Shown here piece after piece: positions 17,759 through 26,149 of a DNA stretch of 58,264 nucleotides. Under the pieces are notes generated by a model, which saw only the letters and a program-made list of their open reading frames with translations, had not been told where the DNA came from and searched no databases. The position numbers and the translations under genes were made by a program. Position 1 is the first letter of the stretch. Each line of letters begins with the position of its first letter. The stretch is from positions 1 to 58,264 of the forward strand of contig JAOTVX010000022.1 in the NCBI GenBank assembly GCA_029863175.1, in the 5' to 3' direction. Source of the stretch: Betaproteobacteria bacterium (GTDB lineage: Bacteria; Pseudomonadota; Gammaproteobacteria; Burkholderiales; SG8-41).

Positions 17759-17950
17759 ATGAACGCAATCTGGCGTTTCTATGTGGACCAGGACCGGCGC
17801 TGGAGGTGGCAGCGTCTGGCGGCTGACCGATCGGTGCTGTCGGAATCGGTGCAGGCGTACAAGAATTACGATGGCTGCATGGCCAATGCACAGTCCAAGG
17901 GCTATGTGTTCCACCCCTCTCACGCGAAGCTCATCCAAAGACGATTCTGA
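17759..17950 (+). CDS. Small conserved protein, DUF2188/DUF1508-like
   Basis: A 63-residue protein. The pattern WRWQRLAADRSVLSES, a YKNYDGC segment and a terminal GYVFHPS recall the short one-repeat stress proteins of the DUF1508/DUF2188 type, but the match is by eye only. The ATG at 17759 has AAAGGAAA upstream, a clear promoter before it and an intrinsic terminator 58 bp after the stop, which together make it a convincing independent gene. Longer in-frame starts run back through the promoter. Confidence 0.7.
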   Translation: MNAIWRFYVDQDRRWRWQRLAADRSVLSESVQAYKNYDGCMANAQSKGYVFHPSHAKLIQRRF

Positions 17951-18008
17951 CGCTTGCCTGAAAACGGCGGGGCTCGTGCAGTGTTTGCGGCTCCCGTGTC
18001 GAGAAAAG

Positions 18009-18030
18009 ACCCCGCTCCGCCGGGGTTTTT
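18009..18030 (+). terminator. Intrinsic terminator
   Basis: CCCCG and CGGGG pair around a 6-nt loop and are followed directly by TTTTT. It ends the transcript of the small gene at 17759-17950. Confidence 0.8.
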
Positions 18031-18141
18031 GCTTTGCGTCCCGCCTCCGGGCGCGTTTTCGCATTCGATTTTGGCCGTGGTCCCTGTTATTCTTATGGTG
18101 CGGGCATGACCCCCGCAAGTTTCCGTTACGGAGCGTTTCGC

Positions 18142-18471
18142 GTGGGCAAGAAGCTTTTCGTCGGCAACCTGAGCTACAGCGTCGGTGACGACGACCTGCA
18201 TCACCTGTTCGCGGCGCACGGCAACGTGGCGTCGGCGCAGGTCATCATGGATCGCGATTCCGGCCGCTCGAAGGGGTTCGGTTTCGTCGAGATGGGCAGC
18301 GATCAGGAGGCGCAGGCTGCCATCGCCGCGCTCAATGGCACGCCTTTCGACGGCCGCAACGTGACGGTCAACGAAGCGCGGGCGGGCCGCGGCGGTGGCG
18401 GAGGTTTCGGCGGGAGAACCGGCGGTGGCGGTCGAGGGAAGTTTGGCGGCGGCGGGGGACGCCCTTCCTGA
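18142..18471 (+). CDS. Glycine-rich RNA-binding protein (RRM)
   Basis: A 109-residue protein with one RNA recognition motif: RNP2 LFVGNLSY near residues 5-12 and RNP1 KGFGFVEM near 45-52, followed by a tail of about 30 residues rich in Gly and Arg. Such proteins are cold- or stress-induced RNA chaperones in betaproteobacteria and cyanobacteria. The GTG at 18142 was chosen because GGAG lies 8 bp upstream and family members start with VGKK- or MGKK-like residues; the ATG at 18106 is an alternative. Confidence 0.87.
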   Translation: MGKKLFVGNLSYSVGDDDLHHLFAAHGNVASAQVIMDRDSGRSKGFGFVEMGSDQEAQAAIAALNGTPFDGRNVTVNEARAGRGGGGGFGGRTGGGGRGKFGGGGGRPS

Positions 18472-18582
18472 GCTGCGTCCAGCTGATCCGATTCGCGCGC
18501 GGGCGCCGGGTAGCGGCGCTGTCGGGGCCGCCTATATTGCAATTCAACACAAGCGGCAGCTGCTGCGATGTGAGGTAAACAC

Positions 18583-18792
18583 TTGGCAAAACAAAACTAT
18601 CGTTTCGAGAAGCGCCAGAGGGATCTGAAAAAGAAGAAGAGGCAGGAAGAAAAACGGCAGCGCAAGCTCGCCGCCAGAACCGGGTCGGATGCGAGCGATC
18701 CCGAGGCCCCCGCGGAGCAGCCGGAGCTGACGCCACCCGGTGATGCCAGCGAGAATGCTGAAACGAGCGGGCCACGCGAAACCAAGGGCTGA
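18583..18792 (+). CDS. Small basic conserved protein
   Basis: A 69-residue protein starting at TTG with GAGG 7 bp upstream. The first 32 residues are very rich in Lys, Arg and Glu (RFEKRQRDLKKKKRQEEKRQ) and should be helical; the rest is acidic and disordered. Proteins with this MAKQNYRFEKRQ-type start are common in betaproteobacteria, with no known function. Its place after an RRM protein gene suggests a role with nucleic acid, which is only inference. Confidence 0.65.
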   Translation: MAKQNYRFEKRQRDLKKKKRQEEKRQRKLAARTGSDASDPEAPAEQPELTPPGDASENAETSGPRETKG

Positions 18793-19148
18793 TGTGGTGA
18801 AGACCGCGCCGGGGACGGCCGACTTTCGCGATCTCGAAGCTCGATGAGCGCGCTCCGGGACTTGCTGTTTCGATGCGTGTATGATGCAATGCTGACACCG
18901 CGACAAACAGCTCCTACCCACTTCCACGCCCCGCTCCCCTCATGTTGTTCAGGGAGTTTCTTCGAATCGTCCCGCCTGACAAGAATCGAGATGGACATCG
19001 TCGTGTTAAATCCGGCTTCTGAGGCGACCGCGTCGGATAGTGCGGATCGGTTTCAGAGCCAAGGTCATCCCGTTGTGATTGATGCGTGCGCTTTGCGCCG
19101 GGCAGCGGTTGGACGCGGTGCTGCCCAGGCCGGTGCGAGGGCGTTCTC
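18793..19148. other. Intergenic region without recognised gene
   Basis: About 355 bp. A TATGAT at 18880-18885 in a context resembling the promoter at 17714 may drive the downstream zinc-ribbon gene. Short open frames here have no recognisable features. Confidence 0.4.
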
Positions 19149-19328
19149 GTGAGATGCCATCACTGCGGCAAGCTGACCACTGTGCGTACCGCCGGCAAGG
19201 GCGACGAGTTCGTGTACCGTTGCCACCACTGCAATGGCCCTCACCAATTTACTGCGGCGGGCCGTCATGGTTCCGGTGCGATCAACTATCGTGTTACCAA
19301 GGTCGAGCCTGTGGGACGGAGAAAATAG
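19149..19328 (+). CDS. Small zinc-ribbon protein
   Basis: A 59-residue protein beginning at GTG with GAGGG about 8 bp upstream. Two CxxC pairs, CHHC near residues 3-6 and CHHC near 24-27, make a classical zinc ribbon, followed by a basic tail. No specific family was recognised; nucleic-acid or protein binding is likely from the fold. It sits 88 bp before a cold-shock gene in the same direction. Confidence 0.6.
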   Translation: MRCHHCGKLTTVRTAGKGDEFVYRCHHCNGPHQFTAAGRHGSGAINYRVTKVEPVGRRK

Positions 19329-19416
19329 GGGTAACACGATGCCAGGCGATGTCCCTTCGCCCGGCGTGCTCGTTCCACAAACAACATCATCTTTCCATTT
19401 TTCAAGAGAGGTCTAT

Positions 19417-19623
19417 GTGCCAAACGGAACAGTGAAGTGGTTCAATAACACCAAGGGCTTCGGCTTCATCCAGCCCGACGACGGATCCAAGGACGTCTTC
19501 GTGCATATCTCGGCCGTTCAGCGCGCAGGGCTCGCGACGCTGGCGGAAGGCCAAAAAGTCCAGTTTGAACTGGTGCGCGGCAACGACGGCAAGACCTCCG
19601 CGGACAACCTGAAGGCGGACTGA
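19417..19623 (+). CDS. Cold-shock domain protein (CspA family)
   Basis: A 68-residue protein consisting of one cold-shock domain with RNP1 KGFGFI and RNP2 VFVHIS. GTG start with AAGAGAGG 6 bp upstream. Family members are single-stranded nucleic-acid chaperones. The 88-bp leader between the zinc-ribbon stop and this start could hold a cold-responsive untranslated region, but I cannot demonstrate a structure. Confidence 0.93.
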   Translation: MPNGTVKWFNNTKGFGFIQPDDGSKDVFVHISAVQRAGLATLAEGQKVQFELVRGNDGKTSADNLKAD

Positions 19624-19642
19624 CCGGCGTAATGACGCGGCA

Positions 19643-19671
19643 GTGCGCGGGGGGCGTGAGCCTCCGCGCAC
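19643..19671 (+). terminator. Hairpin after the cold-shock gene
   Basis: GTGCGCGG and CCGCGCAC form a perfect 8-bp stem 20 bp after the stop codon. The downstream tail GGCGTTTGA has only a short T-run. Confidence 0.5.
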
Positions 19672-19792
19672 GGCGTTTGATACGCGAAAGCGCAGAGCGC
19701 GTCTGACGCACTGGCGCCGCTGCTGCGATTCGCGCCGGAGGTCCCTGTATCTCCCGAAACAAGAACCCCTAACATAAAGCGATAATTCCGGC

Positions 19793-20305
19793 ATGTTCCG
19801 AAGTGTCCTTCTCGCGGGTGCGATGGCGCTGGCGACAGCGCTCGCGCACGCGCAGGAAATCAAGATCGGTTTTGTCGACGCCCCCCGAGTGGAACGAGAT
19901 TCGGTGCAGGGCCAGCGCCTTGTCGAAGCGCTGCAAAGGGAGTTCGGCCCGCGCGAGCAGGAGATCCTTGCCTTGCAGACTCGGATCGCCGATGAGCGGG
20001 CGCGGTTCGAGGCCGAGCGCAGCACGCTGGAACGATCGGAGCTCATGGCAAGAGGCAACGCGATCTCAGCGATGATGAAGAAGTCCGATCGGATGGTGAT
20101 GGCCATGCGCGAGGACCTTCAAAGGCGTCGCAACGAGATCGCGGTGGATTTCATAAAAGGTGCCCGTGCCGCGATCAAGGCCGTGGCGGAGGCGGGTAAT
20201 TTCGACCTGGTGGTGCAGGAAGCCAAATTCGCGAGCTCGCGCATCGACATCACCGATCAGGTGCTCGCGGAGATGGCGAGGCAGGCCGGCGAGGCGGGGC
20301 AGTAA
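19793..20305 (+). CDS. OmpH/Skp family periplasmic chaperone
   Basis: A 170-residue exported protein. The signal peptide ends at AHAQ (about residue 21). The mature start IKIGFVDAPRVERDS resembles the IGFVDMQKV strand of OmpH/Skp, followed by the long charged coiled-coil tentacle region (about residues 45-125) and a C-terminal AGNFDLVVQEA strand. Skp trimers hold unfolded outer-membrane proteins. It is not next to bamA or lpxD as in the usual locus, so it is a second, orphan copy or a specialised relative. Confidence 0.82.
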   Translation: MFRSVLLAGAMALATALAHAQEIKIGFVDAPRVERDSVQGQRLVEALQREFGPREQEILALQTRIADERARFEAERSTLERSELMARGNAISAMMKKSDRMVMAMREDLQRRRNEIAVDFIKGARAAIKAVAEAGNFDLVVQEAKFASSRIDITDQVLAEMARQAGEAGQ

Positions 20306-20343
20306 TCTGAGATCGCGTCGAGCGGATATTCCGGGCGACGGCC

Positions 20344-21255
20344 TTACGCCGAAAAACTGCGGCACTTGTCCTGCGCGATGAGGACGAGCGCACCGCGCGG
20401 CGCGGTGAGCGCGTGAGCCGTTCCCGAGGGCACGTGCAACAAGCAGTGCTCGTTAACCAGCATGCGGTCGCTTTCGAGATCCGCCTCGAGCGTGCCTTCC
20501 GCCACGAACGTGAACTGCTCGTTGTCGTGCATGTGACGCGCGATTGCGGCCCCTGGCGCAAAACGCATCACAGCGACGTGGAGCTTCTCGCCTGTCAGAA
20601 GCTTGCCCGTGACTCCTGTCGGCAGCGCAAACCCGGTTCCAGTCTTGACCGCCGCGCTCGCGGGCCCTGACCACGAATCGGTTTTCTCGAGCATGTCGTA
20701 GACGTAGCGCTTGCCCGGTCCGGGCGGGAGGCGCTTGGCCTCCGCGAGCACGTCAGCGGTGGTCTGTCTCGGTTCGTTGATCCGGCCGCCAAAGCCCGCA
20801 AAACAGTTGGGGCCGTCGTACTTGCCATCCACTGGCGGGCCGGTAATGCCGTGGCGCGTGTCCTTGATCGCGAGAAACACAAGATCCTCGTCGGGGCAGG
20901 CAAGACCGGTGTGCACGGCCATGCCCGGCGTGTGCAGGATCATCCCCTTTGACGCGAACACGCGATCACCCTCGACGTCGTTCATCATCGTGCCCTGCAG
21001 CACGAAGTTGAACTGCTCGTTGGGGTGGGTGTGCGCCTTTGCTCCAGTGCCCCGCGCCTGCCGGCCGAGCGTGCAGGCGATGTGGCTGCTCGCGAGCACG
21101 GCGCCGACGGTCGAGGATTTCCCGCTTTTCAGATTCGGCCCTGAGAGCAAGCGCCGCGCGGTGACCTTAAGGCTGGTCTCGCCATCCGGTATGTGATCCA
21201 AGGACGCGAAATCGTAAACGCGCTGGACGTGGGTTCGGCTCTTAGCCAAGGTCAT
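20344..21255 (-). CDS. Bicupin protein
   Basis: A 303-residue protein with two cupin barrels. The first carries AHTHPNEQFNFVLQG with a later GMAVHTG; the second carries ARHMHDNEQFTFVAEG with PSGTAHAL. Both keep the histidine and glutamate metal ligands. Gentisate-dioxygenase-like and other two-cupin enzymes share this plan, but the substrate is unclear. The ATG at 21255 follows GGAGAG. It converges on the OmpH gene with only 38 bp between the stops. Confidence 0.78.
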   Translation of the reverse strand: MTLAKSRTHVQRVYDFASLDHIPDGETSLKVTARRLLSGPNLKSGKSSTVGAVLASSHIACTLGRQARGTGAKAHTHPNEQFNFVLQGTMMNDVEGDRVFASKGMILHTPGMAVHTGLACPDEDLVFLAIKDTRHGITGPPVDGKYDGPNCFAGFGGRINEPRQTTADVLAEAKRLPPGPGKRYVYDMLEKTDSWSGPASAAVKTGTGFALPTGVTGKLLTGEKLHVAVMRFAPGAAIARHMHDNEQFTFVAEGTLEADLESDRMLVNEHCLLHVPSGTAHALTAPRGALVLIAQDKCRSFSA

Positions 21256-21435
21256 TGCTTTCTCTCCGAAGATTCGCGAACGAGTGTAGCATGGGAATTC
21301 CCGATGCGTCCGTCGCTCGCTGGGCGCGCCTCGTAGCCGGGCTTTCAGACCTTGCTCGAGTTTGGTCGGTCGTGCGCATGGACGAAATTGGCGAGTCAAG
21401 TCACGAGGTGCCGGTCATGCCTTTACAATGTCGCG

Positions 21436-22413
21436 GTGGCACCGGCGCCTTATTCCGATCTCACGCCCGACCGCGCCCTCGACGCGCTCGCGAGCGTCGG
21501 CCTGCTGCCCGACGGACGCCTTCTCGGTCTGAACAGTTACGAGAATCGTGTCTACCAGGTCTGGATGGAGGAGGGCCCCCCGTTCATCGTCAAGTTTTAT
21601 CGCCCGGGGCGCTGGAGCGACGCCCAAATCCTGGAGGAGCATGCTTTTTCAGAGGAGCTGGCCGAGCGCGAGATACCGGTCGTGGCGCCGCTCGCCATCG
21701 CCGGTGGGACGCTACACGCGTTCGCGAACTTTCGCTTCACGGTCTTTCCGCGCCGCGGCGGCCGCGCTCCCGAGCTCGAGGACCGCAAGACGCTCGAGTG
21801 GATCGGGCGATTCATTTCGCGCATCCATGCTGTTGGCGCGACGCAGCCTTTCCGCGAGCGACCGGCGCTCGACATCGACAGTCATGGCACCGAGCCGCGC
21901 GACTGGCTCCTTGGCAGCGGCCTTATCCCTCAGGATATTCTGGAAGCCTGGACGAGCGCCACGGCGCTCGCGCTCGACGGCGTGCGCCGGTGCTACGAGC
22001 GCGCGGGTAAGGTGAATCTTCTCCGCCTTCATGGCGATTGCCATGGCGGCAACGTCCTGTGGACGGATGAGGGTCCCCATTTCGTGGATTTCGACGACGC
22101 CCGCATGGGACCCGCCGTGCAGGACTTGTGGATGCTGCTGTCGGGCGACCGCGCGTCGATGGCGCACCAGCTGCTGGATGTGCTCGCAGGCTACGAGGAT
22201 TTTTGCGAGTTCGACCGGCGCGAGCTCTACCTCATTGAGGCGCTTCGCACGCTGCGCCTCATTCACTACTCCGCGTGGATCGCGCGGCGCTGGGGCGATC
22301 CGGCGTTCCCCGCGGCCTTCACGTGGTTCGGCACGCAACGCTACTGGCAGGACCGGATACTCGAGCTCAAGGAGCAGATTGGGTTGATGGATGAACCGCC
22401 CCTACATGTATAG
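21436..22413 (+). CDS. srkA: Stress response kinase A
   Basis: A 325-residue kinase-like protein closely matching SrkA (YihE/RdoA). Clear family blocks are LNSYENRVYQ near the N-terminus, VKFYRPGRWSDAQILEEH, the catalytic LRLHGDCHGGNVLW, the metal-binding FVDFDDARMGPAVQDLWMLL and the AWIARRWGDPAFP segment. SrkA is a serine/threonine kinase that protects against stress-induced cell death. The GTG at 21436 aligns with known N-termini; no good ribosome-binding site is visible. Confidence 0.92.
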   Translation: MAPAPYSDLTPDRALDALASVGLLPDGRLLGLNSYENRVYQVWMEEGPPFIVKFYRPGRWSDAQILEEHAFSEELAEREIPVVAPLAIAGGTLHAFANFRFTVFPRRGGRAPELEDRKTLEWIGRFISRIHAVGATQPFRERPALDIDSHGTEPRDWLLGSGLIPQDILEAWTSATALALDGVRRCYERAGKVNLLRLHGDCHGGNVLWTDEGPHFVDFDDARMGPAVQDLWMLLSGDRASMAHQLLDVLAGYEDFCEFDRRELYLIEALRTLRLIHYSAWIARRWGDPAFPAAFTWFGTQRYWQDRILELKEQIGLMDEPPLHV

Positions 22414-22419
22414 ATAAGA

Positions 22420-22500
22420 GTGATGAGAAATAGTGATGGATAATGGTGATGAAGAATCGGTGATGAAACCCGCTAGTTTCTGTCACCGTTACCCTTCGCC
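22420..22500. repeat. GTGATGA repeat, mostly one-armed
   Basis: Four GTGATG words (22421-22465) follow srkA, but only a single GTCACCG (22480-22486) remains of the opposite arm. Confidence 0.7.
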
Positions 22501-22529
22501 TACTAGTTGACGATGGAGATTATTGGGGC

Positions 22530-23837
22530 GTGTCTTACGATGTTGTGATCATTGGGGCGGGGGCCGCCGGGCTGGCAGCGGCCGCAGAGCTCGCGCGGGC
22601 AGGGCTCTCGGCGCTCGTGCTGGAGGCACGTGACCGCGTCGGCGGGCGCTGCTGGTCGCTCGAGGTTCCCGCCATGCCGGTGCCGATAGAGCTCGGTGCC
22701 GAATTCATTCACGGGCGTCCCGCGGCGACGTTTTCTCTGCTCGACCGGGCCGGCGTTGCCGCGATCGACCGTATTGGCAGCGGGTGGTATGTCGAGCGCG
22801 GGAGGCTCAAGCGCACGGGCGATATCTTCGACGAGATCCACGCGGCTTTGCGCAAGACCGGCATGCCCCGGAAGGGTGTCTCCTTCGAGACGTTTCTCAA
22901 CCGCGAACTGCGGCACGTGTCGGCCAGGGCCCGTGCATTCGCGCGCCGGCGCGTGGAGGGCTACGATGCCGCGGATCCGGCCCGTGTTAGCGCGCGGGCA
23001 ATCGTCGAGGAGTGGTCGGGCGAGGACGAAGCGACCGCCGCTTCGCACTTCCGGCCGCTCGGCGGTTATGGCTTGCTGCTGGAATCGCTGAGCCGAACGT
23101 TGGCAGGATCGGGTGTTCGGCTGCAGTTGCGGACAGTCGTGCACAAAGTGCAATGGCAACGCGGCTACGTGCAGATCGAGGGGCACCGGGGCGGAAAAGC
23201 GTTTCGCGCTACCGCGGCGCGCGCGATCGTGACGCTACCCCTTGGCGTGCTGCAGCTTCAGCGCGACGCGCCGGGCGCGGTCCGTTTTTTCCCAACGCTG
23301 ACGCAAAAGGAGCGTGCGTTGCGGGGGCTCGCGCCAAGCCCGGTTATCAAGGTCGTCATGCGGTTTCGCACTGCATTCTGGGAGAAACTGGACGCGGGGC
23401 GCTACGCGGACGCGGCGTTCCTGCGATCGTTCGACGCACCGTTCCCCTCTTTCTGGACGGCGCTACCGGTGCGCACGCCGTTACTCGTTGCCTGGGCGGG
23501 CGGGCCTAGAGCTGAGCGTCTGTCGGGCGCAGCGACGCGCCACGTCATCCGCCAGGCCACGATAAGCCTCGAGTCGATGTTCGGCAAGCGGGCCCGGGTC
23601 GAGAGACAGCTGGAAGCGGCCTGGGTCCATGACTGGCAGGAGGATCCCTGCGCGCGCGGCGCGTACAGCTACGTTACGGTTGGCGGAGACGGCGCGCGCA
23701 AGGCGCTGGCGGCGTCACTGCACGACACGCTGTTCTTCGCCGGCGAGGCCACCGATTTCGAGGGCGAGCATGGAACGGTCGCGGGCGCGCTGCGGAGCGG
23801 GACGCGCGCCGCGCGCCAGGTTCTGAAAGCGCGATGA
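22530..23837 (+). CDS. Flavin-containing amine oxidase
   Basis: A 435-residue flavoprotein. VVIIGAGAAGLAAAAELARA (residues 5-24) is the Rossmann FAD motif with LEARDRVGGRCWS after it; ELGAEFIHG is the GG-doublet substrate-side motif. The C-terminal FAD motif is LFFAGEATDFEGEHGTVAGAL. Family members oxidise primary or poly-amines or desaturate related compounds. The GTG start has GGAG 14 bp upstream. Monocistronic, with a nested repeat block after it. Confidence 0.87.
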   Translation: MSYDVVIIGAGAAGLAAAAELARAGLSALVLEARDRVGGRCWSLEVPAMPVPIELGAEFIHGRPAATFSLLDRAGVAAIDRIGSGWYVERGRLKRTGDIFDEIHAALRKTGMPRKGVSFETFLNRELRHVSARARAFARRRVEGYDAADPARVSARAIVEEWSGEDEATAASHFRPLGGYGLLLESLSRTLAGSGVRLQLRTVVHKVQWQRGYVQIEGHRGGKAFRATAARAIVTLPLGVLQLQRDAPGAVRFFPTLTQKERALRGLAPSPVIKVVMRFRTAFWEKLDAGRYADAAFLRSFDAPFPSFWTALPVRTPLLVAWAGGPRAERLSGAATRHVIRQATISLESMFGKRARVERQLEAAWVHDWQEDPCARGAYSYVTVGGDGARKALAASLHDTLFFAGEATDFEGEHGTVAGALRSGTRAARQVLKAR

Positions 23838-23849
23838 GTAACGAACCGC

Positions 23850-24092
23850 AGTGACTAGGTGACTAAGCGAACAGCCGTTGGTCTTCGGTTGGCCTCGCTA
23901 CCTAGAGGCAATCTCAAAAATAACACAGCCACGGAACCACACGGAAGCACACGGAAATTGTTGTTCCATTACGGCCCGTTTCGAGGTTCACGTCTTCTCC
24001 CATGTCATTCCGTGTGATTCGGTGGTTAAGGATCTTGCGGTTTTCCGGGTATTTTGAGACCGGTTCTAGTCACGTAGTCACCTAGTCACTTG
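23850..24092. repeat. Nested inverted repeats of three word families
   Basis: The outer arms are GTGACTAGGTGACTAAG (23852-23868) and CACGTAGTCACCTAGTCACT (from 24071). Inside are AATCTCAAAAAT (from 23909) and ATTTTGAGACC (from 24050). Innermost, an ACCACACGGAAG-type run (23930-23958) faces TTCCGTGTGATTCGGTGG (24008-24025). The three pairs are concentric, between two convergent genes. Confidence 0.75.
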
Positions 24093-24103
24093 GCTTTATC
24101 ACC

Positions 24104-24808
24104 TCAGGCGTTCTTGTTGCGCCGGCCTGCGACGGGAATCTTAGGCGGCTTCGCCGGCTTGAGGGGCCCCCAAAGACGACTGTAATACGTGTCGGCAAGC
24201 TGCAGCGCGGCGACCGGATTGTGACCGAGCACGCGGTCCTTCGCGACCAGTACTGTCGTCAGCCCCTTCGCATGCTTGAAAAAGAGGCTGTCGTGTCCGA
24301 TGCACAGTCCCAGAACAACGTTGAACTCGCAGCCGTGCGCATTGAGCAGCTCGGCCTGGCAAACGGGATTGCACAGCGACTCGAATTGCCCCGGACGGAC
24401 CTTTTCGTGGTCGGAAATTCCCATGTCTTCCTTCGGGATGCTGCCGGTTTTGCATGCGACCGACACCACTTCAAAGCCATGGCTCTCGAGAATGCCGCTG
24501 AGGACATAGGCGTGATCGACGAAACTGATGCAGTTGGCGATGCCGATCTTCCTGTAGCCCATGCGCTTGGCGAACTGAACGATCTCCTCGACCCGTGTCC
24601 ACTTGCAATAGCCTTCGGATTCCACGAGCGCTGATTCGCGCGAGATCTTGCGCACTTCGGGGTCGTCATAAAGGGTGTGCGCCTCGGCCTGTGTTTCGGG
24701 ATCGACCTTGGTCGGGCAGAAACCAGGCCCGCGCTCCGCGGACTCGCCCTGCCGGCAGGCCCTGACCGTCGGCGGACAGTACGCGCATGCGGGGTCTTCG
24801 TATTTCAT
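24104..24808 (-). CDS. DUF1847 metal-binding protein
   Basis: A 234-residue protein with an N-terminal cysteine cluster (CAYCPP, then CRQG, then FCP within the first 32 residues) and further conserved cysteines at YCKW, NCISF, ACKTGSIPKED and CNPVCQAELLN. The GLCIGHDSLFFKHAKG segment near residue 180 is typical of DUF1847. The many cysteines suggest a metal or iron-sulfur site. No function is established. Confidence 0.8.
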   Translation of the reverse strand: MKYEDPACAYCPPTVRACRQGESAERGPGFCPTKVDPETQAEAHTLYDDPEVRKISRESALVESEGYCKWTRVEEIVQFAKRMGYRKIGIANCISFVDHAYVLSGILESHGFEVVSVACKTGSIPKEDMGISDHEKVRPGQFESLCNPVCQAELLNAHGCEFNVVLGLCIGHDSLFFKHAKGLTTVLVAKDRVLGHNPVAALQLADTYYSRLWGPLKPAKPPKIPVAGRRNKNA

Positions 24809-24917
24809 GGCCGATGCTCCTTCCAGGATATCCTAACGACACTCTATTGGGTCGGCTGGCGGAAAGTTTGTTCTAGATCAACATTTCGGCCCGGAAACCG
24901 TGCCATCGGAGGCAGAA

Positions 24918-25058
24918 AGCGTGACTGGTGACTGGTGACTGGCAAAGCGAAAAGCAAGGCGAAAGGCGAAAGGAGCATGACCTAAGAGCTTTTTACTTCC
25001 GACTTCCGACTTCCGACTTCCAACTTCCGCCTTCTGACTTCTGACTTCTGACTTGGGA
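24918..25058. repeat. GTGACTGG, GCGAAAGG and GACTTCC tandem repeats
   Basis: This gap holds a GTGACTGG run (24920-24942), a GCGAAAGG run (24945-24975) and a strict 7-nt GACTTCC/GACTTCT run (24993-25055). Positions 25024-25054 are the exact reverse complement of 50244-50274. No gene was found in the 312 bp. Confidence 0.85.
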
Positions 25059-25120
25059 CGGGTCCCGTCTCTGTCGCCCCTGTAGAATAGGTCACCCTTC
25101 ATTTTGCACTGTCTCCTGTC

Positions 25121-26092
25121 GTGTGCGCCCGCTTACTCATCGTGTTGGTTGCCGGCAGTGTGCTTTTCTCGTCGGCGACTCCGGCCCAGCCGACCTATCC
25201 GACGGGCCCGGTGCGCCTGCTGGTCGGATTCTCGCCGGGCGGGACGACCGACATCATCGCGCGGCTGCTTACGCCCGAGCTGAGCGCGTTCTTCAAGCAG
25301 CAGTTTTACGTCGATAACCGCCCTGGTGCGACGGGCAACATCGCTGCCAATCTCGCGGCGAAAGCGTCCCCGGACGGCTCGACATTGATCGTCGTGCCGG
25401 CAGCCTTCGCGAGCAACATCAGTGCCTATGCGAAGACCGGCTACGATCCACTGCGCGATTTCGCGGCGATTACTCGGGTCGCTGCGGTGCACAACGTGCT
25501 CGTCGTCCACCCCTCGGTGCCGGCTGCCAGCCTCGCGGAGCTCGTCACGCTCGCGAAAAGACGGCCGGGCGAGCTAGTGTTCGCCTCGCCCGGCAACGGC
25601 AGCACGCCGCATCTCGCGGTGGAGATGCTCAAGCTCCGGGCCGGCGGGTTAAACGTCCTGCATGTGCCTTACCGCGGGATGAATCCGGCCGTGCTGGAAG
25701 TCCTCGGAGGGCATGTGCACGCAATCGTCTCCACGCTGCCGCCGGCGATTGCCCACGTTCGCAGCCGCCGGTTGCGGCCGCTCGCTGTGGCAAGTCTGAA
25801 GCGCGCTCCCGCGCTGCCCGATATTCCGACGTTCGACGAGGTGGGCTATCCCGGCTACGAGGCTTCTGCGTGGAATGCCGTCCTCGCGCCGGCAGGAACG
25901 CCCTACGACGTGCTCATACGCCTCAACCTGGCGATCGTCCAGATCGCGCGGACGCCGCAATTCAGGTCCCGACTCGCCCGCCTGGGCGCGGAAGTGATCG
26001 CTGATACGCCCGAGGAGTTCATCGCTTATCTTCGCGTCGAAATCGCGAAGTGGGCGAAAGTGGTGAAGGCCTCGGGCGTCAAGATTGAATGA
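25121..26092 (+). CDS. Bug-type tripartite tricarboxylate receptor
   Basis: A 323-residue periplasmic solute-binding protein with a signal peptide ending near ATPAQP. The Bug-family blocks are present: YPTGPVRLLVGFSPGGTTD, then VDNRPGATGNIAANL and LNVLHVPYRGMNPAVLEVLGG, then GTPYDVLIRLN. Bug receptors feed TctAB-type or unknown permeases and usually bind carboxylates; no permease is nearby, so this is an orphan receptor. The start is GTG. Confidence 0.9.
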   Translation: MCARLLIVLVAGSVLFSSATPAQPTYPTGPVRLLVGFSPGGTTDIIARLLTPELSAFFKQQFYVDNRPGATGNIAANLAAKASPDGSTLIVVPAAFASNISAYAKTGYDPLRDFAAITRVAAVHNVLVVHPSVPAASLAELVTLAKRRPGELVFASPGNGSTPHLAVEMLKLRAGGLNVLHVPYRGMNPAVLEVLGGHVHAIVSTLPPAIAHVRSRRLRPLAVASLKRAPALPDIPTFDEVGYPGYEASAWNAVLAPAGTPYDVLIRLNLAIVQIARTPQFRSRLARLGAEVIADTPEEFIAYLRVEIAKWAKVVKASGVKIE

Positions 26093-26140
26093 TGCGTGAT
26101 GCGTGATGCGTGACGAATGACGAGTGACGAGTGACGAGGA
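26085..26140. repeat. GCGTGAT and GTGACGA heptamer run
   Basis: Starting at the stop codon of the Bug gene, ATGCGTG words and then GTGACGA words repeat every 7-8 nt up to the ribosome-binding site of the next gene. The run has one arm only. Confidence 0.75.
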
Positions 26141-26149
26141 GAATTTCCG

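Noticed and set aside
18844..19152. 102-codon open frame upstream of the zinc-ribbon gene
   Set aside because: No ribosome-binding site, mixed low-complexity composition and no family resemblance; the region looks like a promoter-bearing gap.
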